Below, in pieces: positions 39,277 through 49,160 of a DNA stretch of 64,000 nt. A program made the position numbers and the translations under genes. The stretch's first letter is position 1, and each line of letters opens with the position of its first letter. Below the pieces are notes generated by a model, which was not told the DNA's origin, made no database searches, and saw only the letters and a program-made list of their open reading frames with translations. This DNA comes from Verrucomicrobiia bacterium (GTDB taxonomy: Bacteria; Verrucomicrobiota; Verrucomicrobiia; Verrucomicrobiales; Akkermansiaceae): NCBI GenBank assembly GCA_030432565.1, contig JAUIGV010000018.1:1-64000 (forward strand), in the 5' to 3' direction.

Positions 39277-42233
39277 TGCGCTTGGCTCTCTGGCTCACCA
39301 TCATCTTGCCTCCGATTTTGCACGGGGAGGATTCTTCATGGCCTTCGGGTGATGATCTCACCATCGATATGGTCGCTTCCCATCCGGTTGTCGCCCAACC
39401 AATCTTTCTGAACTTTGATCATCGCGGGCGCATGTGGGTGGCGCAGTATCGACAGTATCCTTTTCCAGCGGGATCGACGGTCGTGGGGAAGGATCGTTTT
39501 TGGCGGAGTGAATATGACAAGCTTCCTGCTCCTCCCGGATCTCCTGATTATGTGCCGGGCAAGGACCGGATCAGCATTCATGAGGACACCAATGGTGATG
39601 GTTCTTTTGACAAGGTGTCTTCATTTTTGGATGGATTAAATTTCTGCACGAGCTTCGCGCACGATCATGATGGTTTGTGGGTTTTGCAGCCGCCATACCT
39701 TCTTTTTTATGAGGACAAAAACCATGACGATCAACCCGATGGTCCGCCGACTGTTCACCTTCGTGGCTTTGGAATTGAAGACTCACATTCCCTTGCGAAT
39801 TCGCTGACCTGGGGGCCTGATGGTTGGCTTTATGGAGCAAATGGTTCCACCACTTCGCTGCGGGTGACCGTTGAAGGAAAAGATGCTCCTCCGGTGGTGC
39901 GAGCGGGACAGTTGATTTGGCGATATCACCCGACAAGAAGAGTGTTTGAGATCTTCGCGGAGGGAGGAGGGAACAACCTGAGTTGCGAGTTCGATTCAGT
40001 GGGACGTCTCTACTCCGGCAGCAACACCCGGCATGCCGCCTTTTACTACCATCAAGGTGCCTACTATCAAAAGACCTTCGGGAAACATGGTGAGCTCTCC
40101 AATCCGCACACCTACGGTTACCTTCCCGGAATCCTGCATCAGAAGTATGCCCGGGTTACCAATTCCATCATCATCTATGAGGGAGGAGAACTGCCGTCCC
40201 GATTTGATGGTGCGATGGTCTTTGCCAATCCGCTCACGCTCGGAGTGGGGTCGTATCGTCCCAAGCTGGAAGGTCTCAACTTTTCGGTGACTCCAAATGG
40301 CATTGTGGAGGTCAGCAAAGATGACAACTGGTTCTGCCCGGTTTATGTCGATGCCGGCCCCGACGGGGCACTCTACGTTTGCGATTGGTATGATGAGCAG
40401 TGTAATCATCTCAAGCATTCTGAAGGGCAACTTCACGCCAACGATGGTCGGCTCTTTCGGATTCGAGATCGCAAGAGCAAGCCGTTGAAGTCCTTTGACC
40501 TTTCCCGGGCCTCTGTGCCCGAACTTCTCGAGCACTTAAAGAGCCCGAACCGTTGGTGGCGGGAAGAGGCCCGACGAATTCTTAAAAATCATCGTCACCG
40601 CGAGCACGCCATTCCCACTCTTCAAAAGTGGCTTTCACAAGAGGATGGTCAACTTGCACTCGAAGCTCTCTGGTGTTGGAGCTTCATCGATGACCTCTCG
40701 CTCCCGGCGTTCCGAATGATGTTGGAGAATGAGAATCCCCACGTGCGACGCTGGGCCATTCGACTAGTGACTGATCGCGATGATCTCACTGTCTCTCATG
40801 TCAAAGCGATTGAAGAATTGGTGGTTCGCGAAGACGACGAAGAGGTTCTGGCCCAGATTGCTTCTTCCGCTGCTCGCATGAATGTGGATGACGCTCTTGC
40901 GATCCTCGACCCTTTGATGCGAAAAGATTCGCTAGGGACAAATCGCTCACTTTCTCTTTTAGTCTGGTGGGCCATCGAAGTGCATTGTGACAAGGATGCC
41001 GATCGTTGTATTTCGCTTTTCAAAATTGATCAGGTGAATCCTCCCCTCGTTGTTTGTCGGCTCATTCGCCGTTTGGCTTCAACCGGGGATGAGAAGAACT
41101 TTGATCACTGTGCGTGGTTGTTTCGACTGACCGGCGGCTTTTCGGACGGAGAGAAGAAGGAGCTTTGGGATCAATTCAATGCAGCCTTTGAAGGGAGATC
41201 CCTGGCGATGCTTTCCGATCGGTTGAAGGCGGAATTATACCATTTCCCGGACCTTCCCTTTCATCTCAAACTGCGAGTGGCTCCGTCAAACCGTAAGGCT
41301 TTGGAGCGTGCCTTTAAGATTCTAGAGGATCCCAAAGCGGATCGAGGGACTCTTCTGCGACTCATTGAATACTTTGGTGAAGTCCCTCATGAAAAGGCGA
41401 CTCCGCTCCTGATCAAGTTAATCGATTCCAAGGATCCAAAAATCCTCGATCAGATCTTCGCCAGCCTTCAAGGGATTGATTCTCCGGTGATTGGAGAGGC
41501 CGTGTTGGCGCGGCTTCCGACCCTGCCTTCCGCCCAGTTTCAGGCTGCCGGGGTTCTTCTCCTGTCGCGTGCCTCGTGGGTGGATCAGTGGCTTGATGCC
41601 GCTGTGTCTAAAGAGGATCTCAAAAGCCTTTTGACCCCGGAAGTGCAATCACAGATTAAGCTTGGAGAGGCTCCCGGGCATATGGACAAACTGAAGGCCT
41701 TTTTCCCAGAGGTGACCAAGGAGGCCCGCTCCTTTGCCGAAGAGATCGAGCGTTTAAAAATGGTGCTGGCAGAAAAGCGGGAAGCCAATGTAAGGAACGG
41801 TCGCACTATTTTTTCAGCAAGGTGTGCCGCTTGTCATGAGCTTCATGCGGAAGGGGGCAAGATCGGACCCTCATTGACATCCTACCAACGCGAGGATCTG
41901 CGAACACTAATTCCTTCGATTGTTCAGCCTGGCAGGGAGATCCGGGAGGGGTTTGAAAACTATACCTTGAAGACGCGCGACGGCAGGACTTTGGTTGGAT
42001 TTCTAAAATCAAAAACTCCCACCAAAGTGGTCTTGCAACCAGCCGGTGGTACTGCAGTTTCGGTGGGTGCAGGCCAAATCCTGACTCTTGAGCCAAGTCG
42101 GACAAGTCTTATGCCACCCGGGCTTTTGAGCGGTTTGAGTGATCAGGAATTGATCGATTTCTTCACGTATTTGAGAAGCCCCCAGCCTCTGAATCTACCT
42201 GGAGTTGGAGGTTTCAAACCAAAAATCGATTGA
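39273..42233 (+). CDS. PVC-type heme-binding protein: membrane-bound dehydrogenase domain, HEAT repeats, cytochrome
   Basis: 986 residues from the ATG at 39273 in an ATGA overlap; an upstream TTG at 39255 is not needed. Signal peptide ([15 protein letters not shown]). Residues ~20-400 form the dehydrogenase-like propeller of the PVC family ([59 protein letters not shown]). Residues ~415-800 are HEAT-like helical repeats. The C-terminal ~135 residues carry a cytochrome c domain, CAACHE.. with [12 protein letters not shown] and [17 protein letters not shown]. Members probably oxidise sugars or alcohols outside the cytoplasm. The stop codon lies where a decayed sulfatase fragment begins (42226). 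Confidence 0.94.
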   Translation: MMRLALWLTIILPPILHGEDSSWPSGDDLTIDMVASHPVVAQPIFLNFDHRGRMWVAQYRQYPFPAGSTVVGKDRFWRSEYDKLPAPPGSPDYVPGKDRISIHEDTNGDGSFDKVSSFLDGLNFCTSFAHDHDGLWVLQPPYLLFYEDKNHDDQPDGPPTVHLRGFGIEDSHSLANSLTWGPDGWLYGANGSTTSLRVTVEGKDAPPVVRAGQLIWRYHPTRRVFEIFAEGGGNNLSCEFDSVGRLYSGSNTRHAAFYYHQGAYYQKTFGKHGELSNPHTYGYLPGILHQKYARVTNSIIIYEGGELPSRFDGAMVFANPLTLGVGSYRPKLEGLNFSVTPNGIVEVSKDDNWFCPVYVDAGPDGALYVCDWYDEQCNHLKHSEGQLHANDGRLFRIRDRKSKPLKSFDLSRASVPELLEHLKSPNRWWREEARRILKNHRHREHAIPTLQKWLSQEDGQLALEALWCWSFIDDLSLPAFRMMLENENPHVRRWAIRLVTDRDDLTVSHVKAIEELVVREDDEEVLAQIASSAARMNVDDALAILDPLMRKDSLGTNRSLSLLVWWAIEVHCDKDADRCISLFKIDQVNPPLVVCRLIRRLASTGDEKNFDHCAWLFRLTGGFSDGEKKELWDQFNAAFEGRSLAMLSDRLKAELYHFPDLPFHLKLRVAPSNRKALERAFKILEDPKADRGTLLRLIEYFGEVPHEKATPLLIKLIDSKDPKILDQIFASLQGIDSPVIGEAVLARLPTLPSAQFQAAGVLLLSRASWVDQWLDAAVSKEDLKSLLTPEVQSQIKLGEAPGHMDKLKAFFPEVTKEARSFAEEIERLKMVLAEKREANVRNGRTIFSARCAACHELHAEGGKIGPSLTSYQREDLRTLIPSIVQPGREIREGFENYTLKTRDGRTLVGFLKSKTPTKVVLQPAGGTAVSVGAGQILTLEPSRTSLMPPGLLSGLSDQELIDFFTYLRSPQPLNLPGVGGFKPKID

Positions 42234-45105
42234 TGGGATCTCGCTGCGAGGCGTGATTGAAAACGCGGCGACGGAGCGAAACCAACCGTTTGGCTTTTAG
42301 TATTTCGCCGGTTGCTCTTGGGGGTATGACCAATACAAATTGATCTCGAAAGACAACGGTAACACCTTTGAGCTTTACGATCTCCAAGACGATCAAGAAG
42401 AAGCTGTCATTCGAGAGGTTGCGTTGGCCCGGGACGTAGGCTCCGGCGAGGTGTGATTTTGATGCGCATAAAGCGTCATCGAGAGGAGCGGCGGGATTGG
42501 TGAAACGGAAGGTATGGTATTCCCAATCGGGATTGCCGTCGCCATCAAGATCAGCGAGGACGGGTAGGCCGGCGGAGAGGGCTGGAGTGACTTCGGCAAG
42601 TTCGACGTTCCATGAGCTCAGGTTGAGAGTTCCTTGAATTTCGTAGGTGACATCGTCGATGGTCGTGGTCGGGTTGGAGGAGCTGGGGAAGTTGGGAAGG
42701 TTGTTAAAGACGGCACCTCGACGAACGGGGAGGGTGATGGTGAAGTAGTTGCTACCTTCAATCGTGTCGATGGAGACGCGTTTCTTTCCTTCGTTTCCGC
42801 CAGCACCAAGAGGATTGGTGGCGAGAGCGAAGTGTTGCAAGTTGGTGATGCCGTCATTGTTCGGGTCGTCGGTGGGAGCGGCATTCACACCTTCAGTGAG
42901 TCCGCTGAAGAAAGCCCAGGCTTTGTAGACATGAGTGAGCGACACGGTAAAGGAGCCCGGTTCGGCGCTGTCGTAGTCCATGGATCGCAGTGCATTCAAT
43001 CCATCCGCGAAGGTCGATTGGAACGAACCGGACAGGCTGCCACCGGCGGTGGCAAAGTTATAGCTCCCCGGATCGGCGAGCGGCTTGGTCGTGAAGTTGA
43101 CGGTCAAGCCACCATTCAGGACGAGATTCCCGGTGGAGTTGAACCGATCAAACACGGCGCTGCTTGAGACATCGATGAAGGTGGTGGAGTTGGGACCGAG
43201 GACAGTATTTCCAAAAAAGTGAAAGGTCGCGGGGCCACTGGCGCTTCCCGGTTGGAACCGTCCATTGATCTCGATGTTGCTGGCAGTCAGGGTTCCCCCA
43301 CCTCTCAAGGCGCTGGTGTCGGGGCCACCGTTGCCTGAAGGAATCTGCAGGGTCGAGCCAATAGCGTTGTAATTCCACAGACCATCGATCTGCACGATGG
43401 CGTTATCGACCTGCCATGGCTTGGTGGTGGTGAGGGCGGATCCGGCGGGCACCAAGAGGGCCGTTTCGTTCGCATGATCGACGTTGCAGTTGGGCTCGAC
43501 GGTGCAGTTTCCATTCGTGATTAACAGTCCATTCACCGAGAGGCTGCCATCGGAGCCGAGGAGGTTGGCATTGGATAGGGTGAGACTGCCTGAGGAGGTG
43601 ACTGTGAAGGTGTTTCCGGCAGGAAGAGCGAGATCCGAGGAGAGGGTGAGGGCGCCGCTGATCGTGCTGTCTGCATTGGTGGTGGTGCCGCTGGCGATCA
43701 CGGTTCCGGCGATTTCTCCGCCCGCAAGAGATAGAGTGCCGTTGGCCGGGATGGTGAGTGGGGCGGTGCCACCGAGAGTTCCGGCGATATTGAATTCGAA
43801 AGGTCCTTCGCTCAGGTTCCAGCTGCCATTATTGGTGAGCACACCGCTTCCCCCGATGGTCAGGACGGCGGAGGGCCCAAAGGTGACGTTGAGTTCGATC
43901 TCGCCGCTGCCGGTCCAGGTTCCCTCGTTCAGGAATTTCCAGAAGGTTACCTTGTGCGTTCCTTGGTTGATGATGCCACCCGCTTGGTTAGTGGGTTGGC
44001 CGGAATTCAGGGGAAAGAATCGGGTCGGTCCGGTCAGATTGAAGGTTCCACGATTCGTAAAGTTGTAGAATGGCCCCTGCCCATGGAGCACACCGCTATT
44101 GGAAACAAAGGCACCGGAACTATCGATGAAGCCATTCTTGAGGGTCAAAGTTCCGGAGTTGCTGAGGGAAGGAAATGTTTCGGCCCTGCCACCCAGGTTT
44201 TTGTGGATGATCATGGTGCCGGCATTCTCAATGCTGACAGAAGCCTCCACCCGATCGACGTTGGCTCGCAGTTCTGCTGTTCCATTCGCCGAGTTGGTGA
44301 AATAGAGATCCTTCCAGATTGCGCGACTGCTCCTGACATCAGGGGCATCAATGAACGAACCATGATTGACCGAGCGGACCGACAGTTCCGAGTAGCCCGG
44401 GCCTTGTCGAGTGAACGAGCCGGTGGCTTCAACCCGCAGGTCCCCACCACGGAAAATGGAAGGGTTACTGCGGGATCCAGAGCTGTTCATGGTGAAAGTA
44501 CCAAAAACCGAGATCAGGCCACTGCTGGCGAGATGGTAATCCCCGTCAAGGGTCATCGTTCCGTTGTTTTGGATCGTGAGAGTGACGCCGCCATTGATGG
44601 TGCACCGGCCCGTCAGGACTGAATCGCCATCGAGCGTGGCATTCGCTGCGACGAGATACGTATCCAAGGGGCCCATGGTGGCCGGAGTGGCTGCTCGGCC
44701 AAAGCTTCCAGTCCAGTTGGCCGGATTCAGGAAGTCTTGGTTGATGTTGCCATTGAAGGTGAAGACCTCGGGCAAGCGGACGAGCGCGATGTTGTTGGAA
44801 CTGGTTCCATCATTGTAGGTGTAGTCGATTCCGTAACCCGCCGGGAGGGCCTGCACTTCGACGAACTGGCCGGAGAGCGAGCCATATCTCGCAATGACGT
44901 AAGCTTTCTCGGTCAGCCCGGCCCCTCTCCCAAACAGGACGGCAGTCATTTGGGAAATGTCGAGTGTGCCATTCACGATGATCTGATCGTGAGAGATCCC
45001 ATCGATATCGCAGGAGTCACGAAGAAAGGTCATCCTTTCGTCGCCCGGGTCGTGGTCCAGTGCGCCGAGGAAGATCTCCTTTGTTTCTTTGAGTCTCATG
45101 GGCAT
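42214..45105 (-). CDS. Chimeric ORF: kinase-like N-terminus fused to truncated autotransporter-like passenger
   Basis: 963 codons with no signal peptide. Residues 4-34 (RLKETKEIFLGALDHDPGDE, then RMTFLRDSCDID) resemble the N-terminus of Ser/Thr kinases that follow this class of ECF sigma gene, which lies 46 bases upstream. From ~36 (HDQIIVNGTLDIS, AYVIARYGSLSGQF, NNIALVRL) the sequence is the middle of an autotransporter-like beta-helix passenger (G/T/N/S-rich repeats such as SGTLTLKNG, GTFNLTGPTRF), ending in the conserved AWAFFSGLTEGVNAAPTDD region found near the C-terminus of such Verrucomicrobiota proteins. The last ~80 residues are antisense to the sulfatase relic. No kinase domain follows. 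As written the product would stay in the cytoplasm; I regard it as a rearrangement product, not a working gene. Confidence 0.7.
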   Translation of the reverse strand: MPMRLKETKEIFLGALDHDPGDERMTFLRDSCDIDGISHDQIIVNGTLDISQMTAVLFGRGAGLTEKAYVIARYGSLSGQFVEVQALPAGYGIDYTYNDGTSSNNIALVRLPEVFTFNGNINQDFLNPANWTGSFGRAATPATMGPLDTYLVAANATLDGDSVLTGRCTINGGVTLTIQNNGTMTLDGDYHLASSGLISVFGTFTMNSSGSRSNPSIFRGGDLRVEATGSFTRQGPGYSELSVRSVNHGSFIDAPDVRSSRAIWKDLYFTNSANGTAELRANVDRVEASVSIENAGTMIIHKNLGGRAETFPSLSNSGTLTLKNGFIDSSGAFVSNSGVLHGQGPFYNFTNRGTFNLTGPTRFFPLNSGQPTNQAGGIINQGTHKVTFWKFLNEGTWTGSGEIELNVTFGPSAVLTIGGSGVLTNNGSWNLSEGPFEFNIAGTLGGTAPLTIPANGTLSLAGGEIAGTVIASGTTTNADSTISGALTLSSDLALPAGNTFTVTSSGSLTLSNANLLGSDGSLSVNGLLITNGNCTVEPNCNVDHANETALLVPAGSALTTTKPWQVDNAIVQIDGLWNYNAIGSTLQIPSGNGGPDTSALRGGGTLTASNIEINGRFQPGSASGPATFHFFGNTVLGPNSTTFIDVSSSAVFDRFNSTGNLVLNGGLTVNFTTKPLADPGSYNFATAGGSLSGSFQSTFADGLNALRSMDYDSAEPGSFTVSLTHVYKAWAFFSGLTEGVNAAPTDDPNNDGITNLQHFALATNPLGAGGNEGKKRVSIDTIEGSNYFTITLPVRRGAVFNNLPNFPSSSNPTTTIDDVTYEIQGTLNLSSWNVELAEVTPALSAGLPVLADLDGDGNPDWEYHTFRFTNPAAPLDDALCASKSHLAGAYVPGQRNLSNDSFFLIVLEIVKLKGVTVVFRDQFVLVIPPRATGEILKAKRLVSLRRRVFNHASQRDPINRFLV
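42226..42456 (+). pseudogene. Decayed C-terminal fragment of a sulfatase
   Basis: Read on the plus strand from 42226 the frame gives [20 protein letters not shown], then PFGF, a TAG at 42298, then YFAGCSWGYDQYKLISKDN and NTFELYDLQDD before a random tail and a stop at 42454. IDG.SL, ENA..RN.PFGF and YKLIS.D.G.TFELYDL are hallmarks of the last part of one sulfatase type. The catalytic N-terminal domain is absent. It begins inside the last codons of the heme protein gene and runs into the 3' end of the antisense chimeric ORF. The other sulfatases of the window are a different type, so it is not a local duplicate of them. Confidence 0.7.
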
Positions 45106-45151
45106 CCTGATCTTTCCAAGCGATGAACCGGCCGGCGATGGGCCAGAAAAA

Positions 45152-45703
45152 TTAGAAATCTGATTCGAGCGTGGTTTTTAGCCAGGCTTTGGCGAAAGCC
45201 CACTGCCGTTTTAAGCTACGATAGGGGACCTCGGTGGCTTCGGAAATCTCCCGGAGAGTGAATCCGGAGAAGAAGTGCATTTTGACCAGATCCGCACTTT
45301 CCGGGTCTTCCTTTTCCAACTTCCTGAGCGCGTCATCGACGGCGAGCAGCTGGTCGTCGTCCGCCGGAGCCACGAGGTCGGCCTCGATGAATTCGGCTTT
45401 GGGCGCATCTCCGCCGCGCTTCTGTCGTCGTCTGGCCTTTGCGCGATCGATCAGGATCCAGCGCATCGCCTCCGAAGCGGTGGCAAAGAGATGCTTGGGG
45501 TTTTCGAAAAAGCGTTCGTCGCCCTCCAGCCGGAGGTAAGCTTCGTGAACCAGAGCGGTGGCATTCAAGGATTGTCCCTGGGGCTCCGAGCCGACCTTGA
45601 AGTTGGCGACGCGTTTGAGTTCGTCGTACACGATCTCAAACAACTCCTCGGTCGAGGGTCTGCTTGGAGGCTGGCCTCCGGAAGTCTGCGGGCTTTCCGG
45701 CAT
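45152..45703 (-). CDS. ECF-type RNA polymerase sigma factor (kinase-associated class)
   Basis: 183 residues. Region 2 (DELKRVANFKVG, NATALVHEAYLRLEGDERFFENPKHLFATASEAMRWILIDRAKARRRQKRGG) and region 4 (DLVKMHFFSGFTLREISEATEVPYRSLKRQWAFAKAWL) place it in the ECF group normally encoded next to a Ser/Thr kinase in PVC bacteria (TIGR02999-type). Here the gene follows the sulfatase by 8 bases and the expected kinase is reduced to a ~34-codon start. It may therefore lack its controlling kinase and be constitutively active or without function (inference). No clear target promoter was seen. Confidence 0.95.
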   Translation of the reverse strand: MPESPQTSGGQPPSRPSTEELFEIVYDELKRVANFKVGSEPQGQSLNATALVHEAYLRLEGDERFFENPKHLFATASEAMRWILIDRAKARRRQKRGGDAPKAEFIEADLVAPADDDQLLAVDDALRKLEKEDPESADLVKMHFFSGFTLREISEATEVPYRSLKRQWAFAKAWLKTTLESDF

Positions 45704-45711
45704 GTTTGATC

Positions 45712-47130
45712 TTACTTCTTTTTCTGATTCCTGCCGTGGGGTGCTTGTTTGCGATCCTTTTCGATGAGGTCGCGTTGGTAGATCTTTCCAGGCTTGATGG
45801 GTTGGTGGGAGGAACCGGCGAGGGCGACAAGTTGCTTGAGGATTTCCGGTTTCTCTTTGGCGAGGTCGTCGTTCTCTTCGATGTCCTGCGAGAGGTCGAA
45901 GAGCTTCCAGTCGCCCTTTTTGGCTTTGTAGGCTTTCCAGTTTTTCATGCGGACGGCGGTCTGGCCGAGGTATTCCCAGTAGAGGTGGTCGTGTTGCTCC
46001 TGTTCACCTTCACCGGTGAGGGTGGGGAGGAGAGAGAGTCCGTCGGTCTTTGGCGATTTTGCTCCGGAGATTCCGGCAAGGGTCGGCATGATGTCGGGGA
46101 AGTAGCAGAGGTGGTCGGTGACGGAACCGGCTTTGATTTTTGAGGGCCAGCGAACGAGGAAGGGGACTTTGAGACCGCCTTCGTAAAGAGAGCCTTTTCC
46201 GGCGCGGAAGCGTTTCCCGCTTTTTCGGTTGAAGTTGGGCCCGAAGAATCCGTGGGGACGATCCGGGGTCTTGAAGTAAGCCTGCCCGCCGTTGTCGCCA
46301 CAGAGAAAGATGATGGTGTTGTCATCGATCTTTAGCTCCTTGAGCAAGGACATGATTTCACCGAGTTGGCGATCGACCATGTGCATGAAGGCTGCGTAAA
46401 CGCGGGCGTCGCGATCGGTGCGTTGTCCGGCGATCCAAGGTTTGTCTTTAAAGAGTTGCCAGGAAGGATCGTCCTTGTCGATGCCCCAAAGGCCGTGGGG
46501 CGGAGTCCAGGGGAGGTAACAGAAGAAAGGTTTGTCGCGCTTCTTTTTGATGAACTTCACCGACTCGTTAAAGATCTCGGTTTGGGCGTGAGTCTTCCCT
46601 TTGTAAAAAGTTTCACCCGTGTTGCCTTTGAGCGGGACTTCCTCGCTGTTTCGAATGAGGTATTGGGGATAGAAGGTATGGGCGTGGACCTGGTCGTAGT
46701 AGCCGAAGAATTCGTCGAAGCCATGCTTCTCGGGAACCCCGCTGGTGCCGCGACCGCCGATGCCCCACTTGCCGAAGCCGCCGGTGGCGTAACCCTGTGG
46801 TTTGAGCATGCTGGCGAGCGTGGTTTCATCGGCGCGGATCGGAGCCGAGCCACTGTTGGCTCTCATCGAGGTGTGTCCCGAGTGCAGACCGGTGAGCAGG
46901 ACACAGCGGGTCGGGCCGCAGACCGGGGCTCCGGCGTAGGAGTTGGTGAAGCGCATGCCTTCACTGGCGAAGCGGTCGATATTTGGAGTGATGAGATCGG
47001 GATTGCCCATGTGCCCGGACTCGAAGTAGCCCCATTCATCGAGCATGAGGTAGATGATATTGGGCTTCTTTTCGCTGGCAAAGGCGGTTGAGAAGAGAGC
47101 GAGAACGAGGGTGAAGATGCTGTGTTTCAT
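45712..47130 (-). CDS. Exported sulfatase (second gene of pair)
   Basis: 472 residues from the ATG at 47130, which opens a signal peptide (MKHSIFTLVLALFSTAFA); the frame is open to 47259 but without signal features. NIIYLMLDEWGYFESGHMG, the formylglycine motif CGPTRCVLLTG, GKWGIGG, FLCGDNGG and a late DWKLFDLSQDIEENDDLA are sulfatase landmarks. It lies 13 bases after the upstream sulfatase and 8 bases before the ECF sigma gene, so all three are probably one transcript. Likely substrate: sulfated glycan. Confidence 0.95.
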   Translation of the reverse strand: MKHSIFTLVLALFSTAFASEKKPNIIYLMLDEWGYFESGHMGNPDLITPNIDRFASEGMRFTNSYAGAPVCGPTRCVLLTGLHSGHTSMRANSGSAPIRADETTLASMLKPQGYATGGFGKWGIGGRGTSGVPEKHGFDEFFGYYDQVHAHTFYPQYLIRNSEEVPLKGNTGETFYKGKTHAQTEIFNESVKFIKKKRDKPFFCYLPWTPPHGLWGIDKDDPSWQLFKDKPWIAGQRTDRDARVYAAFMHMVDRQLGEIMSLLKELKIDDNTIIFLCGDNGGQAYFKTPDRPHGFFGPNFNRKSGKRFRAGKGSLYEGGLKVPFLVRWPSKIKAGSVTDHLCYFPDIMPTLAGISGAKSPKTDGLSLLPTLTGEGEQEQHDHLYWEYLGQTAVRMKNWKAYKAKKGDWKLFDLSQDIEENDDLAKEKPEILKQLVALAGSSHQPIKPGKIYQRDLIEKDRKQAPHGRNQKKK

Positions 47131-47143
47131 GCGTGGAAAGAGA

Positions 47144-48547
47144 TTACTTGTTGTCGTCTTCGGCTTTTTTGCGGGCGGCTTGTTCCCGTTTCTTCTGCCA
47201 GGCGGGCGTGTGAATGAGGCCTTTGAAAACGGGGTCGATGTTGGACTTGTTCCAATCATTCCAAAGTGACTTCAAGCGGGCAACGTCTTTGGATGTCTGG
47301 TCGCGGATGTTTTTGGATTCACTGATGTCTTCGGTGAGATCGAAGAGTCCGGTGTAGCCCTTATTGTCATAAGTGACGAGTTTGCGCTCCCCACTTCGAA
47401 CAGCGGTGGATTCGGAATCGAACTTGCGAAGAAAGATGCCCTGGTGCGGCGGCCCCTTCTTTTTCCCGGTCAGGAAGGGAACTAGGTTCACCCCATCGAG
47501 CGGACATTCCTTGGCGACGGGTGCTTTGTTAAGGGCGACGATGGTAGCCATGATGTCGAGCGATACGACCGGGTGAGAGTAGGTTTTTCCTTTTGGCAAT
47601 CCGCCCGGCCATTGCATGGCGAAGGGGACGCGCCATCCCCCTTCCCAGGCATCGCCTTTGCCACCGCGAAGGGGGGCGTTGTTGGATCCGTTCTTGGTGG
47701 TAGGGCCACCGTTGTCGGAGAGGAAGACCACAATGGTATCTTTTTCGATTTCTTTTTCGCGGAGGGTTTTGAGGACGCGACCGACGCCATCATCGACCGC
47801 GCTCACCATCGCGGCGTAAATCTTGCGCTGCTTCTTTTCGATGTGCGGAAAGCGTTTGAGATATTCCCCGGGAGCCTGCAGGGGAGCGTGTGGGGCATTG
47901 TAGGAAAGAAAGAGGAAGAAGGGTTTGGCCGAGTTTCGTTCGATGAAGCTGACTGCTTCATCCGAGAATTCGGTGGTGAGATACTTGCGAGGGGCAACCG
48001 GTTCGTGATTTCTGAGAATCCAAGTACGATAACTTTGAGACTCATTTTCGGCGGCGTAGCTGTCCTTGATAGTGAGTTCTTTGGGGAAGTATTGATGTCC
48101 GCCGCCGAGGTGTCCGTAGAATTCCTGAAAGCCCCTGTTGAGGGGGTGGTGCTTCCTGGTCGCGCCAAGGTGCCATTTACCGATGACGCCGGAGTGGTAA
48201 CCGACTTTGCCGAGAACTTTGGCGATGGTCTCTTCGCTGAAGGGAAGGCCCATGTTTTCATCCTGAGTACGGTATTGGGGATTGCGTTCAAACCCAAAGC
48301 GCTGGCCGTAGCGACCGGTCATGAAGGCGGCGCGACTGGGTCCGCAGACCGGGTAGGCGACATAGCCTGAAGTGAATTTGACCCCGTTGGCGGCAATGGA
48401 ATCGATGTGGGGAGTCGGGATGTCCTTGCAGCCATTGAAGCCGACGTCGGCGTAGCCCATGTCATCGGTCATGATGACAATGAGGTTGGGTTTTTCAGCC
48501 GCCGAGAGTGAGAGTTGAAGAATGAATAGTGCGAGACAGGCTTTCAC
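47144..48547 (-). CDS. Exported sulfatase (first gene of pair)
   Basis: 467 residues from a GTG at 48547 that gives a compact signal peptide (KACLALFILQLSLSAAE); a TTG at 48583 would add 12 residues. LIVIMTDDMGYADVGFNGC, the formylglycine motif CGPSRAAFMTGR, GKWHLG, FLSDNGGPT and LFDLTEDISESKNI mark a sulfatase. First gene of a run that continues into the second sulfatase, the ECF sigma factor and the chimeric ORF. Confidence 0.95.
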   Translation of the reverse strand: MKACLALFILQLSLSAAEKPNLIVIMTDDMGYADVGFNGCKDIPTPHIDSIAANGVKFTSGYVAYPVCGPSRAAFMTGRYGQRFGFERNPQYRTQDENMGLPFSEETIAKVLGKVGYHSGVIGKWHLGATRKHHPLNRGFQEFYGHLGGGHQYFPKELTIKDSYAAENESQSYRTWILRNHEPVAPRKYLTTEFSDEAVSFIERNSAKPFFLFLSYNAPHAPLQAPGEYLKRFPHIEKKQRKIYAAMVSAVDDGVGRVLKTLREKEIEKDTIVVFLSDNGGPTTKNGSNNAPLRGGKGDAWEGGWRVPFAMQWPGGLPKGKTYSHPVVSLDIMATIVALNKAPVAKECPLDGVNLVPFLTGKKKGPPHQGIFLRKFDSESTAVRSGERKLVTYDNKGYTGLFDLTEDISESKNIRDQTSKDVARLKSLWNDWNKSNIDPVFKGLIHTPAWQKKREQAARKKAEDDNK

Positions 48548-49160
48548 TGGGGAAAGGGTCTGTTCCCGAGGGTGCTGCGCCAAGGCTGTTTTTGATCTTT
48601 GTTCTCGCAGGAGGATTTTTTCTGCGGGTCCTGTATTTGGTGATCTTATTTCACAATCCCCTGCCTTTGGGGGATTTCTTCACTGAGAGGCCGTCTGAAA
48701 ACCGCCCAACGAGTGTTTCAGATTTGAGGTGATGAAGAATGGTGGCTGCGCCGACTGATTAGAAAAGAAGCCCAGTCGGGCTGCGAGGCCCTCCAAATCA
48801 AGCTGCGTTGGTCCCGAGTCACGGGTTTCGGCCAGCCCCCCGGTCGCGCCTTGCTTGGGATAAAATTTCTACGCAGCATTCATTCGGCGTTTTTCAGTCG
48901 GCCTCTTAACAGAAAGCCACCCCTAGAAAACTGCGCTTTACCTTACAAATTTTTGCACGTCATTCCGGGCCCTGCCACCGCATTCTGAGGAGGACGATGC
49001 CGCCCTCAATCGTGCTCCCGTGGTGACCTGGGAGCCGAGACGGTGCGCCCACTGCCCGGCCCCACTTTGGCCACCGTTGTGAGTTGCCCGGTGGAAGTGG
49101 AAACCGGGTCTTTGCCGCGAACACGCAAGACACGACTCCCTGATTGCAACGATGCAACGA
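48548..49160. other. Intergenic region with MITE-like element, otherwise no gene
   Basis: About 610 bases without a convincing gene. A small hairpin AATCCCC-TGCCTTTG-GGGGATT lies at 48655-48676 with a TTTCTT tail on the plus strand. The inverted-repeat element occupies 48686-48906. Bases 48907-49160 hold GC-rich sequence with a minus-strand 65-codon frame (48960-49157) that resembles nothing I know. Confidence 0.5.
48686..48906. mobile_element. MITE-like element or IS remnant with 30-bp terminal inverted repeats
   Basis: The left end (48686-48715, AGAGGCCGTCTGAAAACCGC...) and the complement of the right end (48877-48906, AGAGGCCGACTGAAAAACGC...) match at 25 of 30 bases. The 221-bp element has no transposase; its interior holds a small AGCCC/GGGCT hairpin and no ORF. 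No target duplication is obvious. It lies upstream of the sulfatase operon and close to the scarred locus at 42-45 kb. Confidence 0.65.

Noticed and set aside
48655-48676. Hairpin AATCCCC/GGGGATT as a terminator
   Set aside because: Its T-rich side faces the plus strand, where no gene ends; possible but unsupported.
48960-49157. Minus-strand 65-codon frame downstream of the glycosyltransferase
   Set aside because: No recognisable motif or start signal, and short enough to be chance in GC-rich sequence.
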